64,000 bases of DNA, from assembly GCA_964467585.1 (NCBI GenBank), contig CAYXRF010000010.1:1-64000 (forward strand). The letters run 5' to 3'. Below are positions 50,310 through 59,616 of the stretch, piece after piece. The notes below the pieces were generated by a model. The model was given only the letters and a program-made list of their open reading frames with translations, ran no database searches and was not told the DNA's origin. The number at the start of each line of letters is the position of its first letter. Position 1 is the first letter of the stretch. A program made the translations under genes and the position numbers. Source of the stretch: CALVLD01 sp964467585 (GTDB lineage Bacteria; Bacillota; Clostridia; Christensenellales; CAG-138).

Positions 50310-51616
50310 CACGAACCACCCTTTTCTGCATTCTCGTTTTTGAGAAGCTTTTGAATCTTTTTGCGCATACGCACTATGCAATCGTCTATCGAGGCGGTTC
50401 CCCTCACAACGTCCTCTGCAAACGCACGGCAGGTCGGCGACCCGCAGGAGCCGCAGTCTATCTGAGGAAGCTCCTCGGTTATCCTCTTGGCGTCCATCAT
50501 AAGACGCATTGAAGAAATCATATCGGAACCCAGTGCGCCCGTAGGCATGTAGGTGAACGGTGCGGCGTCAATCAGCTCGTCCGGCACATAATCCTCCGAC
50601 TGCCCCTCCTCAAGCGGAACATGGTTGCGCGAAATTGGGAGGAAGCGGCGAAGCGTTTGAAGCCTGACTCTTGCGATATATGGATTTTCAACCGCCATAA
50701 CGCCCCCGACGCATCCGCCGGAGCAGGCGTTAAGCTCCACAAACTCAAGATCGTTTATGTTGCCCGTCTCGATCTCGTCAAGCACCTTTATCACATTTTC
50801 AATCCCGTCGGCGGCAAGGTATCTGTCGTTCATAAGACCGGCGGACTCTCCGCCCGTCGCCGCCCAGCTTATGCCGATGTTGCCCGCGGAGCTTGCCGCT
50901 TCAGCAGACGGCGATTCCTCACGGTTCATCTTAGCGATAAGCTGCATATAAACCTCGCTCATCGATACGACGTTATCAACGTATATCTCCTGACCCTCGA
51001 TTGTGTTTTTAACCCAGCTGACCTTTGCGGGGCAGGGCGATATAAACACCGTGCGTATATCGGAAGGTGAAAGCTCGGGATGCTCCTCCATCGCCTTGCG
51101 TCTTGCAAGCTTGCCCGCTATCTCGATAGGGGGCAGAATGGGTATCAGATTGCCCGTCAACGTTGGAAAGCGAAGCTTTATCAAGCGAACAACAACCGGA
51201 CACGCCGAGGATATGGCGGGCAGATGAACATTCTGCTTTTTAAGATAGCGTCTGGTAAGCTCCGTGGCAATTTCCGCCGCCTGAGCAACCTCATACACAT
51301 CGTCAAAGCCCATATCAAGCAGACCCTGAATTACAAAGTCTGCATCGTCAAGCGCGTTAAACTGCCCGAAAAGGGAAGGCGCGGGAAGTGCGATAAGGTA
51401 CTTGTCTCTCGGAAGGTCACTCAGTTTATCGAATACGGCACGTTTTGCCTTGTATTGGCACACACGAATGCACTCACCGCAGTCAATGCAGTGCAATGAG
51501 TTTATCTGTGCATGTCCGTCTCTGATGCGTATTGCCTCGGTTGGGCAGCGCTTGAGACAGTTTGTACAGCCCTTGCATTTTTCCCTATCCAATGAAACCG
51601 AATGAGTATATTCCAT
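50309..51616 (-). CDS. Sensory-type [FeFe] hydrogenase-like protein
   Basis: 435 residues. Two N-terminal [4Fe-4S] clusters (CKGCTNCLKRCPTEAI, CIDCGECIRVCQYKAK), an H-cluster-like domain, and a C-terminal Fe-S motif CGSCGSPTCRAFAED. The H-cluster motifs are altered: L1 is SSACPVVVRLI, with Ala in the place of the proton-transfer Cys; L2 SPCPAKVSWV keeps Cys and Lys; L3 NACSGGCVGGVM keeps the cysteines but loses the GGGQP ending. Ala at this position is known from the sensory HydS proteins. Unlike HydS it has no PAS domain. Likely an H2 or redox sensor for this operon. Confidence 0.9.
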   Translation of the reverse strand: MEYTHSVSLDREKCKGCTNCLKRCPTEAIRIRDGHAQINSLHCIDCGECIRVCQYKAKRAVFDKLSDLPRDKYLIALPAPSLFGQFNALDDADFVIQGLLDMGFDDVYEVAQAAEIATELTRRYLKKQNVHLPAISSACPVVVRLIKLRFPTLTGNLIPILPPIEIAGKLARRKAMEEHPELSPSDIRTVFISPCPAKVSWVKNTIEGQEIYVDNVVSMSEVYMQLIAKMNREESPSAEAASSAGNIGISWAATGGESAGLMNDRYLAADGIENVIKVLDEIETGNINDLEFVELNACSGGCVGGVMAVENPYIARVRLQTLRRFLPISRNHVPLEEGQSEDYVPDELIDAAPFTYMPTGALGSDMISSMRLMMDAKRITEELPQIDCGSCGSPTCRAFAEDVVRGTASIDDCIVRMRKKIQKLLKNENAEKGGS

Positions 51617-51624
51617 AATTCAAA

Positions 51625-52047
51625 TTAAAGATTGAACACTAAGGTTATTGTAGTTCCCGTCCCAACGATTGAATCAATCGACAGAACGTCTGAGTAGCGT
51701 TTCATGTTGGGCAAGCCCATGCCCGCCCCGAAACCGAGCGCACGAATGTTGTCCGGCGCAGTGGAATAGCCCTCACGCATTGCTTCCTCAACGTTTGGGA
51801 TACCCGGCCCGTCATCACGAAGCTTAACGGTGATATCCTTTTCGGTGATGAAAACGTCTGCGTCTCCGCCGTGCGCGTGGATTACCATGTTAATCTCACC
51901 CTCGTACATGGCGATGGATATTCTGCGGATGGTGTCGGGCGCGACGCCAAGCTGCCTAAGCAGTTTTTTCACCTGAACGGACGCTTCACCCGCCGAGGTG
52001 AAGTCCGCCCCGTTTACGTCATAATGAAAGTGCAGCGGTTCGCTCAT
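51625..52047 (-). CDS. Anti-sigma-factor-like GHKL ATPase
   Basis: 140 residues, the size of RsbW/SpoIIAB proteins. N-box AMYEGEINMVIHAHGG, G1 RDDGPGIPNVEEAM, G2 GFGAGMGLPNMKRYSD. These serine kinases hold sigma or anti-anti-sigma factors, but no such partner is encoded here. Second ATPase of the operon, 15 bp after the DRTGG gene on its 5' side. Confidence 0.88.
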   Translation of the reverse strand: MSEPLHFHYDVNGADFTSAGEASVQVKKLLRQLGVAPDTIRRISIAMYEGEINMVIHAHGGDADVFITEKDITVKLRDDGPGIPNVEEAMREGYSTAPDNIRALGFGAGMGLPNMKRYSDVLSIDSIVGTGTTITLVFNL

Positions 52048-52061
52048 AGACTCTCTGCCCG

Positions 52062-52400
52062 TTACTTTCCGAGGCCGGCTTCATAAAGCCTGCCGCAGGA
52101 CACGAACATAGTCAGCTCGGTTGCAAGCACCGCAACGCCCGCGGAATCCGCCAGCCTGATTATCTCATCGGTTGGGCGCTTGCCGCGAACGAATACGACG
52201 CAGTTCATATCCATCATCATAACGGTGCGGATGACCTGCGGATTCATAAGACCGGAGAGCAGAACGCCTTGGTCTTTAACGTAAGCAAGCACATCGCTCA
52301 TCATGTCGCTTCCGCACGCGGAACGCACCTCACGGTCAAGGCAATCCTCACCCGCAAGCACCGTTGCGTCCAAAATTTCTGCGACCTGTCTGATCTTCAT
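52062..52400 (-). CDS. DRTGG-domain protein (second)
   Basis: 112 residues. Starts MKIRQVAEILDATVLAGED and contains VRSACGSDMMSDVLAYVKD and VVFVRGKRPTDEIIRLADS. The same family as 49950-50309. It has ATP/ligand-sensing character by analogy only. Second gene of the operon, 33 bp after the NuoE-like gene. Confidence 0.85.
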   Translation of the reverse strand: MKIRQVAEILDATVLAGEDCLDREVRSACGSDMMSDVLAYVKDQGVLLSGLMNPQVIRTVMMMDMNCVVFVRGKRPTDEIIRLADSAGVAVLATELTMFVSCGRLYEAGLGK

Positions 52401-52433
52401 AAAACGACGTTTCCTTTCAGGTTATAGGGCGAA

Positions 52434-52928
52434 TCAGTTGAACTTTGACAGTATCTCACGGACGTCGGCGGGAACAAGACGACCATGCACTTCTCCGTCG
52501 ATCATCATAACGGGAGCAAGACCGCAGCAGCCGAGGCAGCGTGTCGCCTCAAGGGTAAACTTGCCGTCGGCGGTGGTGTGACCCGGCTCAACATTCAAAA
52601 CCCTTGAAAGCTCGTCCAGTATGTTCTGCGAACCCTTGACGTAGCAAGCCGTGCCCAAGCATACGCGAATAAGATGCTCGCCACGCGGCTCAAGGTTGAA
52701 CATTGAATAGAAGGTGGATACTCCGTATATCTCCTCAAGGGAGCGACCGAGACCCTCTGCCACCATTGTCTGAACCTCGATAGGCATATAACCGTAGATT
52801 TCCTGCGCCGCCTGCAGAACGGGCATTGTGGAACCTTCCTTGCCCTTCCACTCGGCGATGACCTCCCTCAGCTTTGCCTCCTGCTCAGGAGTGCCTCTGA
52901 AGGGAATTGCCGTGATTTGTTTTGCCAT
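52434..52928 (-). CDS. hydC: NuoE-like [2Fe-2S] subunit of the hydrogenase
   Basis: 164 residues. Thioredoxin-fold ferredoxin with four ligands in CLGTACYVKGS and TRCLGCCGLAPVM, and the N-terminal helical domain (MPVLQAAQEIYGYMPIEV) of the NuoE/HydC family. It completes the HydABC trimer. First gene of the operon; AAGGAGG precedes the ATG at 52928. Confidence 0.96.
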   Translation of the reverse strand: MAKQITAIPFRGTPEQEAKLREVIAEWKGKEGSTMPVLQAAQEIYGYMPIEVQTMVAEGLGRSLEEIYGVSTFYSMFNLEPRGEHLIRVCLGTACYVKGSQNILDELSRVLNVEPGHTTADGKFTLEATRCLGCCGLAPVMMIDGEVHGRLVPADVREILSKFN

Positions 52929-53065
52929 GACAGTCCTCCTTGTACCGCTTTTATCGCGGAATTATTGATACGATGTTTGGCGTTTGATATGCCTGACAAG
53001 GCTTTGACACACGCCCACGCGGACGCGAACAAAAGCAGCCCGACATCTATCATCAGCCAATTTAG

Positions 53066-53071
53066 AGTATA
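53066..53071 (-). promoter_or_regulatory. Possible extended -10 promoter of the hydrogenase operon
   Basis: Minus-strand TGTTATACT (extended -10 TGnTATACT) about 140 bp before hydC, without a normal -35. The 353-bp gap 52929-53281 otherwise holds no gene. Confidence 0.4.
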
Positions 53072-53168
53072 ACACAAGGTCAACTCAAATTCTATAAATG
53101 ATAACCTATATTTTATTGTATATTTAGACAAAACAAGACAGTTCTTACGGTTCGTATGCCATATCTGT

Positions 53169-53197
53169 TTGCAGTCGGCACTTAAGCGTGCTATAAT
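53169..53197 (+). promoter_or_regulatory. Promoter of the AEC transporter gene
   Basis: TTGCAG (53169-53174), 17-bp spacer, TATAAT (53192-53197). Confidence 0.55.
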
Positions 53198-53281
53198 GGC
53201 GGAGACGCGGACGATTTTTGTGCCGCTGATTATGATGCGTCGGAATTTAACTTACCATGTTTTATTTCGACATTTGATAAC

Positions 53282-54319
53282 ATGATTGATACCTTGCTGA
53301 ACTCCCTTGCGGCGGTGGCGATAGTTATGGCAATCGTTGCCGTGGGCTTTTTTTCTGCCAAGCGCGGCTATATACGGCGTGAGCATAAGGGACTTATAGT
53401 CAAGCTGATAATCAGCGTGGGTATGCCCGCGCTTGTTGTCAACAACATTTTGGGCTCGCTTGACCTCAGCAAAATGGGCGACCCGCTGCTGTTGTTCGCT
53501 CTGCCCATAGTCAGTATGCTTGTGACGCTTGGCGTTGGGCTTTTGCTTGCAAAGCTTGTTAAGCCCTCGCCCGTGCGGCGCGGCGGCTTTATAGTGATGT
53601 GTGCATTTTCAAACTCGATATTCGTGGGGCTTCCTATGAATACGGGGCTTTTCGGGGACGCCGCCATACCGTATGTAATGTGTTTTTACATTATAAATAC
53701 GTCACTATTTTGGACTGTCGGCAATTATCTCATCAACAAAAGCGGAGAAATAGGGCGCGGTGAAGCGCCCGCAAAGCAAGGCTTTTTTTCTCACCTTAAA
53801 AAACTGCTGTCGCCTCCGCTTATCGCCCTCATGATAACCATACCGCTTTTGATACTGGAGTACAAGCTCGGAAAAAATGCTGAGTTTACGGCGTGGACCG
53901 CCTCTTGGTCAGGCTGGGAATATATTCTTCTGATAAAGAGGAGCTTTTTGAAGATGTGCGGGTATCTCGGCAACATTGTTACCCCTCTCGCACTGTTGTA
54001 TGTTGGCGCAACTCTGTACGAATACGGCTTTAAGTCCCTCAAGCCCGACAGATGTATGTGGGCGGTGCTGGCGGTGAGGTTTGTGGTTGCCCCCGCCGTT
54101 ATGCTGGGGCTTTGCGCCGCTGCGGGCTTTGGCGGCATAGGCTCAGGTGTTTTTGTTGTGGAGGCGGCTATGCCCGTTATGACGCAGGCGGTTGTGCTTG
54201 CCGCCGCTTACGATGCGGACGAAAGCTTTGTTGCTTCGGGGATGTGCCTTACAACCCTCGGATGCTTTGTTCTTGTTCCGTTGCTTATGCTTGTTATGAA
54301 AGCTTTGGGGCTTGTGTAA
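53282..54319 (+). CDS. AEC (auxin efflux carrier) family transporter
   Basis: 345 residues with about ten membrane segments. The family signature appears as two five-helix repeats with GMPALVVNNILGSL and ANSIFVG-like FSNSIFVGLPMNTGLFGD, and the second-half crossover EAAMPVMTQAVVLAAAYDAD. Members export or import organic acids such as malate. No clear ribosome site precedes the ATG. A single gene with its own promoter. Confidence 0.9.
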   Translation: MIDTLLNSLAAVAIVMAIVAVGFFSAKRGYIRREHKGLIVKLIISVGMPALVVNNILGSLDLSKMGDPLLLFALPIVSMLVTLGVGLLLAKLVKPSPVRRGGFIVMCAFSNSIFVGLPMNTGLFGDAAIPYVMCFYIINTSLFWTVGNYLINKSGEIGRGEAPAKQGFFSHLKKLLSPPLIALMITIPLLILEYKLGKNAEFTAWTASWSGWEYILLIKRSFLKMCGYLGNIVTPLALLYVGATLYEYGFKSLKPDRCMWAVLAVRFVVAPAVMLGLCAAAGFGGIGSGVFVVEAAMPVMTQAVVLAAAYDADESFVASGMCLTTLGCFVLVPLLMLVMKALGLV

Positions 54320-54367
54320 ACCTTTGTTCTCAATTTGCACTTGTCATAAGCTCGTTTAATTTTCGTG

Positions 54368-54396
54368 TTGTTCAATGCGCCGTTGTCGTGTATAAT
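54368..54396 (+). promoter_or_regulatory. Promoter of the lipoprotein-gltX transcript
   Basis: TTGTTC (54368-54373), 17-bp spacer, TATAAT (54391-54396), 34 bp before the ATG. Confidence 0.65.
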
Positions 54397-54429
54397 AAAG
54401 GTATATACTACCCTAAGGAATTTGATTTT

Positions 54430-55701
54430 ATGATACGTTCTGTCCTGCGAATAGTCTCTGCCGTGCTGTGTGCGGCATTCATTCTTTGCGCCGCGTGCTT
54501 TATGTGCGGCTGTCGCCGTTACAATATCAATCCACAAGCGGACGCCACGCAGTCGCCTGTCTCCTCCCCCGCGCCCGATGTTGACTACACGTTTACCCAT
54601 TACATCCGATATTGGCCCGAAACCGCAGGCTACGATGACTGCGACTATGCCGTTACGGTTCAGATACCCCAATTTTCAAACACATTCACTGCGGGCTACA
54701 ACATGAACACTGCCGTGCAGGGCTATGTGGACGGTCTTTATGCGCGGGTGGAGTCCACATACATGGGGCTTGCCGTGGCAGACCCCCCATATACAGAGGT
54801 ATCCTGTGAGGTTGTGCGCGCAGGCGATTATACAAACGTCATTTTTACTGAAAGCCACTGCTATGAGGCTCAGCCCACGGTTGAAACATATGTGCTTATT
54901 CTTGACGAGAACGGGCTTGAGGTTAACCTTGACGCGGTGTTCTCCACCTATCACGCGGAAACGCTTGCCGCCTCCGCGATAGTCAAGCTTATGGCAAGCG
55001 GTGATATTTATTATGACGGCATTGATGAAACCGCAGTGCTTGCCGCTCTTGACATAAAAAACGGCTGCCGCGTCACCGAAACGGGCTGCGTGATATATCT
55101 GCATGAGGGCATATTTGCCCCATACGATTACAAGGAGCTTCAGTTTGAGCTGCCTTCGATTACGTTTTGTCCTGCGTTTATAACAGACTCCGACACGGCT
55201 GAATTGACTGAAGCACAGTACAGGCTTGTTGAACAGTATATGGGCTATCTCATTTCCGCCTGCATAATCCGTGAGGACGAGTTTTCGGACGGCACGCTTA
55301 CCGAATACTCCGCCTCCGCATTTATGGGAGACGCCGTACTTGCTTTGGGATTGACGCCAAGCGCGGGACGCGTCTATATAGGCGAACAGGATTATCTTAA
55401 TATTTACCAAAGCTGCTTTGGCGTTGGCTTCCCCGGCATTGATACGGACGGGCACAGCATCACTCTTTCCGATGGGCTTTACAGCGTTTCCACCGTGCAG
55501 CAGGCGTATGTTTACGGGCCGGATATGACCTCCGCGTCGTTTGACGCCGAAAGCGGGATACTTACGATTTCGGGCGATGTGATGTTTGGTGCGCCCGGAT
55601 ACGCCTACACCACATATGTGTGTCATGCTGTTTTGGAGCTGCGCCCCAACAGCGACAGCCCGTTCGGTTTCACTTTTATATCTCTCGATTTTACCTTTTG
55701 A
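54430..55701 (+). CDS. Lipoprotein with DUF3298/RsiV-like domain
   Basis: 423 residues from the ATG at 54430. The signal ends FMCGCRR (lipobox MCGC). A linker of about 25 residues follows, then a domain resembling DUF3298/RsiV: a central NLDAVFSTYHAETLAASAIV, EGIFAPYDYKELQFELPSI. In RsiV this domain binds lysozyme, but the present match is weak and by pattern only. The second half (TPSAGRVYIGEQDYLNI...) is unrecognised. The gene lies 14 bp upstream of gltX and shares its promoter. Confidence 0.78.
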   Translation: MIRSVLRIVSAVLCAAFILCAACFMCGCRRYNINPQADATQSPVSSPAPDVDYTFTHYIRYWPETAGYDDCDYAVTVQIPQFSNTFTAGYNMNTAVQGYVDGLYARVESTYMGLAVADPPYTEVSCEVVRAGDYTNVIFTESHCYEAQPTVETYVLILDENGLEVNLDAVFSTYHAETLAASAIVKLMASGDIYYDGIDETAVLAALDIKNGCRVTETGCVIYLHEGIFAPYDYKELQFELPSITFCPAFITDSDTAELTEAQYRLVEQYMGYLISACIIREDEFSDGTLTEYSASAFMGDAVLALGLTPSAGRVYIGEQDYLNIYQSCFGVGFPGIDTDGHSITLSDGLYSVSTVQQAYVYGPDMTSASFDAESGILTISGDVMFGAPGYAYTTYVCHAVLELRPNSDSPFGFTFISLDFTF

Positions 55702-55715
55702 AGGAGTTGTACTTT

Positions 55716-57182
55716 ATGAACGAAACTGTCAGAACACGCTTTGCCCCCAGTCCCACGGGATTTATGCACGTTGGCAATCTGCGCACCGCGCTTTACGCTT
55801 GGCTTTGGGCAAGAAAAAACAACGGCAGCTTTATCCTGCGCATTGAGGATACCGATCAGGCACGCTTTGTTGAGGGCGCGGAGGATATGGTTTATCGCAC
55901 GCTGAAAACGGCGGGCATCGACTGGGACGAGGGTCCCGACAAGGGCGGCGCCTTCGGCCCGTATGTGCAAAGTCTGCGCAAGGATATGTATCTGCCGTAT
56001 GCAAAACAGCTTGTTGAGACGGGGCATGCGTATTATTGCTTCTGCACAAAGGACGAGCTGGACGCAAGACGCTCTGTTGTTGAATCGGAGGGCGGCACGT
56101 TCAAGTATGACAAGCATTGTCTTTGTATGTCAAAGGACGAGATTGAGCAAAGACTTGCGCAGGGTCAGCCGTATGTTATCCGTCAAAATGTGCCGCTTGA
56201 GGGTGAGGCAAGCTTTGACGACGCCATATTCGGGCATATTTCCGTTAACTGCTCCGAGCTGGACGACATGATACTTATAAAAGCGGACGGTATGCCGACA
56301 TACAATTTTGCCAATGTTATCGACGATCACACCATGGGCATAACCCATGTGCTTCGCGGCATGGAATATCTTTCCTCAACGCCAAAGTACAATCTTCTTT
56401 ATGACGCTTTCGGTTGGGAAAAGCCCGTGTATGTGCATCTCACAACCATAATGCGTGACGCAACACACAAGCTTTCAAAGCGCGACGGCGACGCCACGTT
56501 TGAAGACCTTGTTAATCTGGGCTATCTGCCTGAGGCGATAATCAACTATCTTGCCTTGGTCGGCTGGAGTCCCGGAGACGAGCGTGAGTTTTTTTCAACG
56601 GATGAGCTTATCAATGCGTTTTCGCTTGAGGGGCTTTCAAAATCTCCCGCTATATTTGACCACGACAAGCTCCGCTGGATGAACGCGGAATACATCCGCC
56701 GCATGGACGGCGCGGCATATATCAAAAAAGCCTTGCCGGAGATAATCGCGGCGGGCGCGGGCGATATGGCAAATTCTCCCGAATCGCTTGAGATTTTCAC
56801 ACGCATTCTTCAGCCGAGGACAGAGGTGTTTTCGGATGTGAAGGGCATAATTGATTTTCTTGCCTGCTTTGACGAGAATTACTCCGTTGAGCTTTTTACA
56901 AACAAAAAGTCAAAGACGGATTCCGCCGTTTCAAAAGAGGTGCTTACCGCCGTGATACCCATGCTTGAGGCGCTGCCCGCGTGGGATGAAGGCTGCCTGC
57001 ATGACGCGCTTATCGGCTATGCCGCCGAAAACGGAATGAAAAACGGCACCCTGCTTTGGCCCGTGCGCATAGCTCTTTCCGGAAAAACCGTCACGCCCGG
57101 CGGAGCTATCGAAATTGCCTCTCTTTTGGGGCGCGATGAAAGTCTGCGCCGCCTAAAAGCGGGATTGCAAAAGCTTGGCTGA
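55716..57182 (+). CDS. gltX: Glutamyl-tRNA synthetase
   Basis: 488 residues from the ATG at 55716 (AAGGAG, 9 bp upstream). Charges tRNA-Glu (and in many Bacillota also tRNA-Gln, later amidated). Class Ic motifs: RFAPSPTGFMHVGNLRTAL (HIGH-like HVGN) and THKLSKRDGDATF (KMSKS-like KLSKR). The CFCTKDELD region and the anticodon-binding alpha-helical C-terminus are present. Second gene of a transcript beginning with the lipoprotein. Confidence 0.97.
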   Translation: MNETVRTRFAPSPTGFMHVGNLRTALYAWLWARKNNGSFILRIEDTDQARFVEGAEDMVYRTLKTAGIDWDEGPDKGGAFGPYVQSLRKDMYLPYAKQLVETGHAYYCFCTKDELDARRSVVESEGGTFKYDKHCLCMSKDEIEQRLAQGQPYVIRQNVPLEGEASFDDAIFGHISVNCSELDDMILIKADGMPTYNFANVIDDHTMGITHVLRGMEYLSSTPKYNLLYDAFGWEKPVYVHLTTIMRDATHKLSKRDGDATFEDLVNLGYLPEAIINYLALVGWSPGDEREFFSTDELINAFSLEGLSKSPAIFDHDKLRWMNAEYIRRMDGAAYIKKALPEIIAAGAGDMANSPESLEIFTRILQPRTEVFSDVKGIIDFLACFDENYSVELFTNKKSKTDSAVSKEVLTAVIPMLEALPAWDEGCLHDALIGYAAENGMKNGTLLWPVRIALSGKTVTPGGAIEIASLLGRDESLRRLKAGLQKLG

Positions 57183-57208
57183 TAAGCCGATATTTAAGGA
57201 GAATAACC

Positions 57209-58606
57209 ATGTCGATTGCCGAGATTGCCGCCGCGCAGCGTGAATACTTTTTAAGCGGAAAAACTCTGCCCGTCGGCGCACGGCTCGCGGCGCTGAAGCG
57301 TCTGCGTCAAGCCGTGCAAGCCAATACGGACGCAATTGCCGCCGCGCTGAAGTCCGACCTCAACAAGGCCCCGCAGGAAGCGTATATGACTGAAATAGGT
57401 CTTGCGCTTGACGATATGGATTTTTGCATAAAGCATATTGAAAAATGGGCGCGTCCCGTTCGCGTGCCAACTCCGCTTTCACAGTTTTGCGCCAAAAGCG
57501 TTGAGTATCCTGAGCCTTACGGGTGTGCGCTTATCATGTCGCCATGGAATTATCCCTTTTTGTTGAGCATCGAGCCGCTTACAGGCGCTGTGGCGGCAGG
57601 CTGCACCGCTGTTTTGAAGCCCTCCGCATATGCCCCCGCAACCTCGAAAGTGATAAAAACGGTTGTGTCAGAGGCTTTTCCCGAGGGTTACGTCTGTGTA
57701 ATCGAGGGGGGCAGGAGCGAAAACTCCGCATTGCTTGACGAAAAATGGGAATACATATTTTTTACGGGCAGCGTTGAAGTAGGTCGTCTTGTTATGGAAA
57801 AGGCGTCCCGGCATTTGACGCCCGTCAGTCTTGAGCTTGGCGGCAAAAGCCCCGTTATAATCGACAGGTCCGCGGACGTCGCGGTTGCCGCAAGGCGCGT
57901 CGCCTTTGGCAAATGCATCAACGCGGGGCAAACCTGCGTTGCTCCCGACTATGTGTATGTCCACAGCAGTCTGCATGACGAATTTATACGCCGATATAAG
58001 GATGAGGTCACAAAGTTCTTTCCGAATAACGATTTTTCGGATATGCCCGTCATAGTAAATGAAAAGCATCTGTCGCGTGTGATAGGTCTTGCCGCGGGCG
58101 CGGAGGCTGCTTTTTATCCCAACAATGCGGATGCGTCATCCCAAACGGTTGAAGCGCTTATCGACATTGAGCGCCGCTTCGTTCCTCCGCTTATAATTCC
58201 CAATGCCGATTGGGCAACGCCCGCCATGGGGGAGGAAATATTTGCCCCCATACTGCCCGTGCTTCCTTTTAACAACATTGAGGACGCCATATCTGAAATT
58301 CGCCGTCATCCAAAGCCACTTGCGCTTTATCTTTTTGCCCGCGACAATGCGGTTGAACGCGATGTGCTCTCCCGCGTTTCATTCGGGGGCGGCTGTGTTA
58401 ACGACACAATAATCCATCTGTGCTCAAACCATCTCCGCTTTGGCGGCGTGGGCGAAAGCGGCATGGGCAGCTATCACGGCAAAAAAAGCTTTGACACATT
58501 TACGCATTATAAATCCGTGGTTAAAAAAGCGCTGCGGCCCGACCTCTCGATGAGGTATCATCCGTACAGCGCAAAAAGCTTTAATATAGTTAAAAGGTTT
58601 ATGTGA
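57209..58606 (+). CDS. Aldehyde dehydrogenase (NAD(P)+)
   Basis: 465 residues. Oxidises aldehydes to acids; the short class III-like form (about 450-470 residues) without an N-terminal extension. Conserved segments: MSPWNYPFLLSIEPL (substrate pocket), GSVEVGRLVMEKAS (coenzyme), LELGGKSPVIID (catalytic Glu), INAGQTCVAPDYV (nucleophilic Cys), GEEIFAPILPV. Similar to fatty-aldehyde dehydrogenases. It has its own ribosome site AAGGAG, 26 bp after gltX. Confidence 0.94.
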   Translation: MSIAEIAAAQREYFLSGKTLPVGARLAALKRLRQAVQANTDAIAAALKSDLNKAPQEAYMTEIGLALDDMDFCIKHIEKWARPVRVPTPLSQFCAKSVEYPEPYGCALIMSPWNYPFLLSIEPLTGAVAAGCTAVLKPSAYAPATSKVIKTVVSEAFPEGYVCVIEGGRSENSALLDEKWEYIFFTGSVEVGRLVMEKASRHLTPVSLELGGKSPVIIDRSADVAVAARRVAFGKCINAGQTCVAPDYVYVHSSLHDEFIRRYKDEVTKFFPNNDFSDMPVIVNEKHLSRVIGLAAGAEAAFYPNNADASSQTVEALIDIERRFVPPLIIPNADWATPAMGEEIFAPILPVLPFNNIEDAISEIRRHPKPLALYLFARDNAVERDVLSRVSFGGGCVNDTIIHLCSNHLRFGGVGESGMGSYHGKKSFDTFTHYKSVVKKALRPDLSMRYHPYSAKSFNIVKRFM

Positions 58607-58631
58607 CCTTTGCGGCTTTGCGGCAAAGGTG

Positions 58632-59213
58632 CTATTCCATATAATGAGCGGCGGAATGGCATATTGACGTTGACTGTGCGGAAGGATGATTGTTTTCTGC
58701 GGCTTGCAGCACCTTTGCTGCGTACTCTGTGCGGATTACCCTATATGCGGGGGCATACGCGGCGCGATACCTTGCGCTGTGATGAACCACCGGATAGCCC
58801 GCGCGTTTGTAATGCAAAACGCAGTCCTCAACATCATCAACGTCAAACGGAAGCCCAACCGACGGATCAACAAGCAGCTGAAGCAGCAGGTCATAATGCT
58901 CCGTACTGCCGCACTTGAGCGCTGCGGTCGAGGCAAACCATTCGAACGCCGTTTTAACGCTGACGCCGTAAGAGTCCATTGCCCTAATATTCAGCCTTGA
59001 AAAGCCGTTGCCGATATCCTCAAGCAGCGGGGCATTGTTCTGCCTCAACGAACCATATTCGTTTGCAAGAAAGCTATACGCCGAGGCGCAATCCGTCAGC
59101 ATATGCTCACACCCAAACTCACTTTGAAAAAGGAGCTTTATTGCATCCTGAACCTCCATCAGCGGATAACGCTCAATATGGTGCGCAAGCACCGAGCGCA
59201 TACTATCCTGCAT
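58632..59213 (-). CDS. Conserved hypothetical protein
   Basis: 193 residues from the ATG at 59213, preceded by GGAGGTGCTGCCGCT. The N-terminal part SVLAHHIERYPLMEVQDAIKLLFQSEFGCEHML recalls a family of uncharacterised Clostridia proteins that share a (HY)xxYPxMxxQDxxKLxYQxxFGxxH pattern; its role is unknown to me. The rest is helical with a few conserved Cys and His. Convergent with the ALDH gene, separated by 25 bp of hairpin. Confidence 0.72.
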   Translation of the reverse strand: MQDSMRSVLAHHIERYPLMEVQDAIKLLFQSEFGCEHMLTDCASAYSFLANEYGSLRQNNAPLLEDIGNGFSRLNIRAMDSYGVSVKTAFEWFASTAALKCGSTEHYDLLLQLLVDPSVGLPFDVDDVEDCVLHYKRAGYPVVHHSARYRAAYAPAYRVIRTEYAAKVLQAAENNHPSAQSTSICHSAAHYME

Positions 59214-59512
59214 AGCGGCAGCACCTCCAAATACCGACAAGGTAATACTTATGTCTATATTATACACTATCTCTTATGTAGGCGAAAGTGGTATTTTTGT
59301 ATACTTTGTAACTTAATGGTGAATTTTACGGTATCATTGTAAACAATTGTGATAATTGCATTTACGGCACAATTATTTTTTTGTGCGTGTGAACTGCGGA
59401 TAACTGAATCTTTCGCGTATGTGATTAAATTTTTACAGTTAGCTTGTGTAATTCTGAAGCTTTCATGCATCAGTATTTTTTGAAATTTATTCATAATAAC
59501 GAACAAAAACGC
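59214..59512. other. AT-rich intergenic region before tetR
   Basis: About 300 bp between divergent genes. It has several short T- and A-runs and probably the promoter of 58632-59213. No gene or structured RNA is recognised. Confidence 0.5.
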
Positions 59513-59566
59513 TTGACATTTGGTAAAGAGTATTGTAAAATGAGACATATTAATTGAATTGTCTCA
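59513..59566 (+). promoter_or_regulatory. tetR promoter and operator
   Basis: TTGACA (59513-59518), 17-bp spacer, TAAAAT (59536-59541). Overlapping the -10 end, TGAGACA (59541-59547) and TGTCTCA (59560-59566) form an inverted repeat with a 12-bp centre, in position for autorepression. Confidence 0.72.
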
Positions 59567-59616
59567 CTTTTTGTGTTAAATATACAAGTCGGTTTGCAAT
59601 GAACGGGGGGTATCTT

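Noticed and set aside
58606..58630. Hairpin ACCTTTGC/GGCAAAGGT after the aldehyde dehydrogenase gene as a terminator
   Set aside because: No T-tract follows on either strand; it may only be a transcript-end stem.
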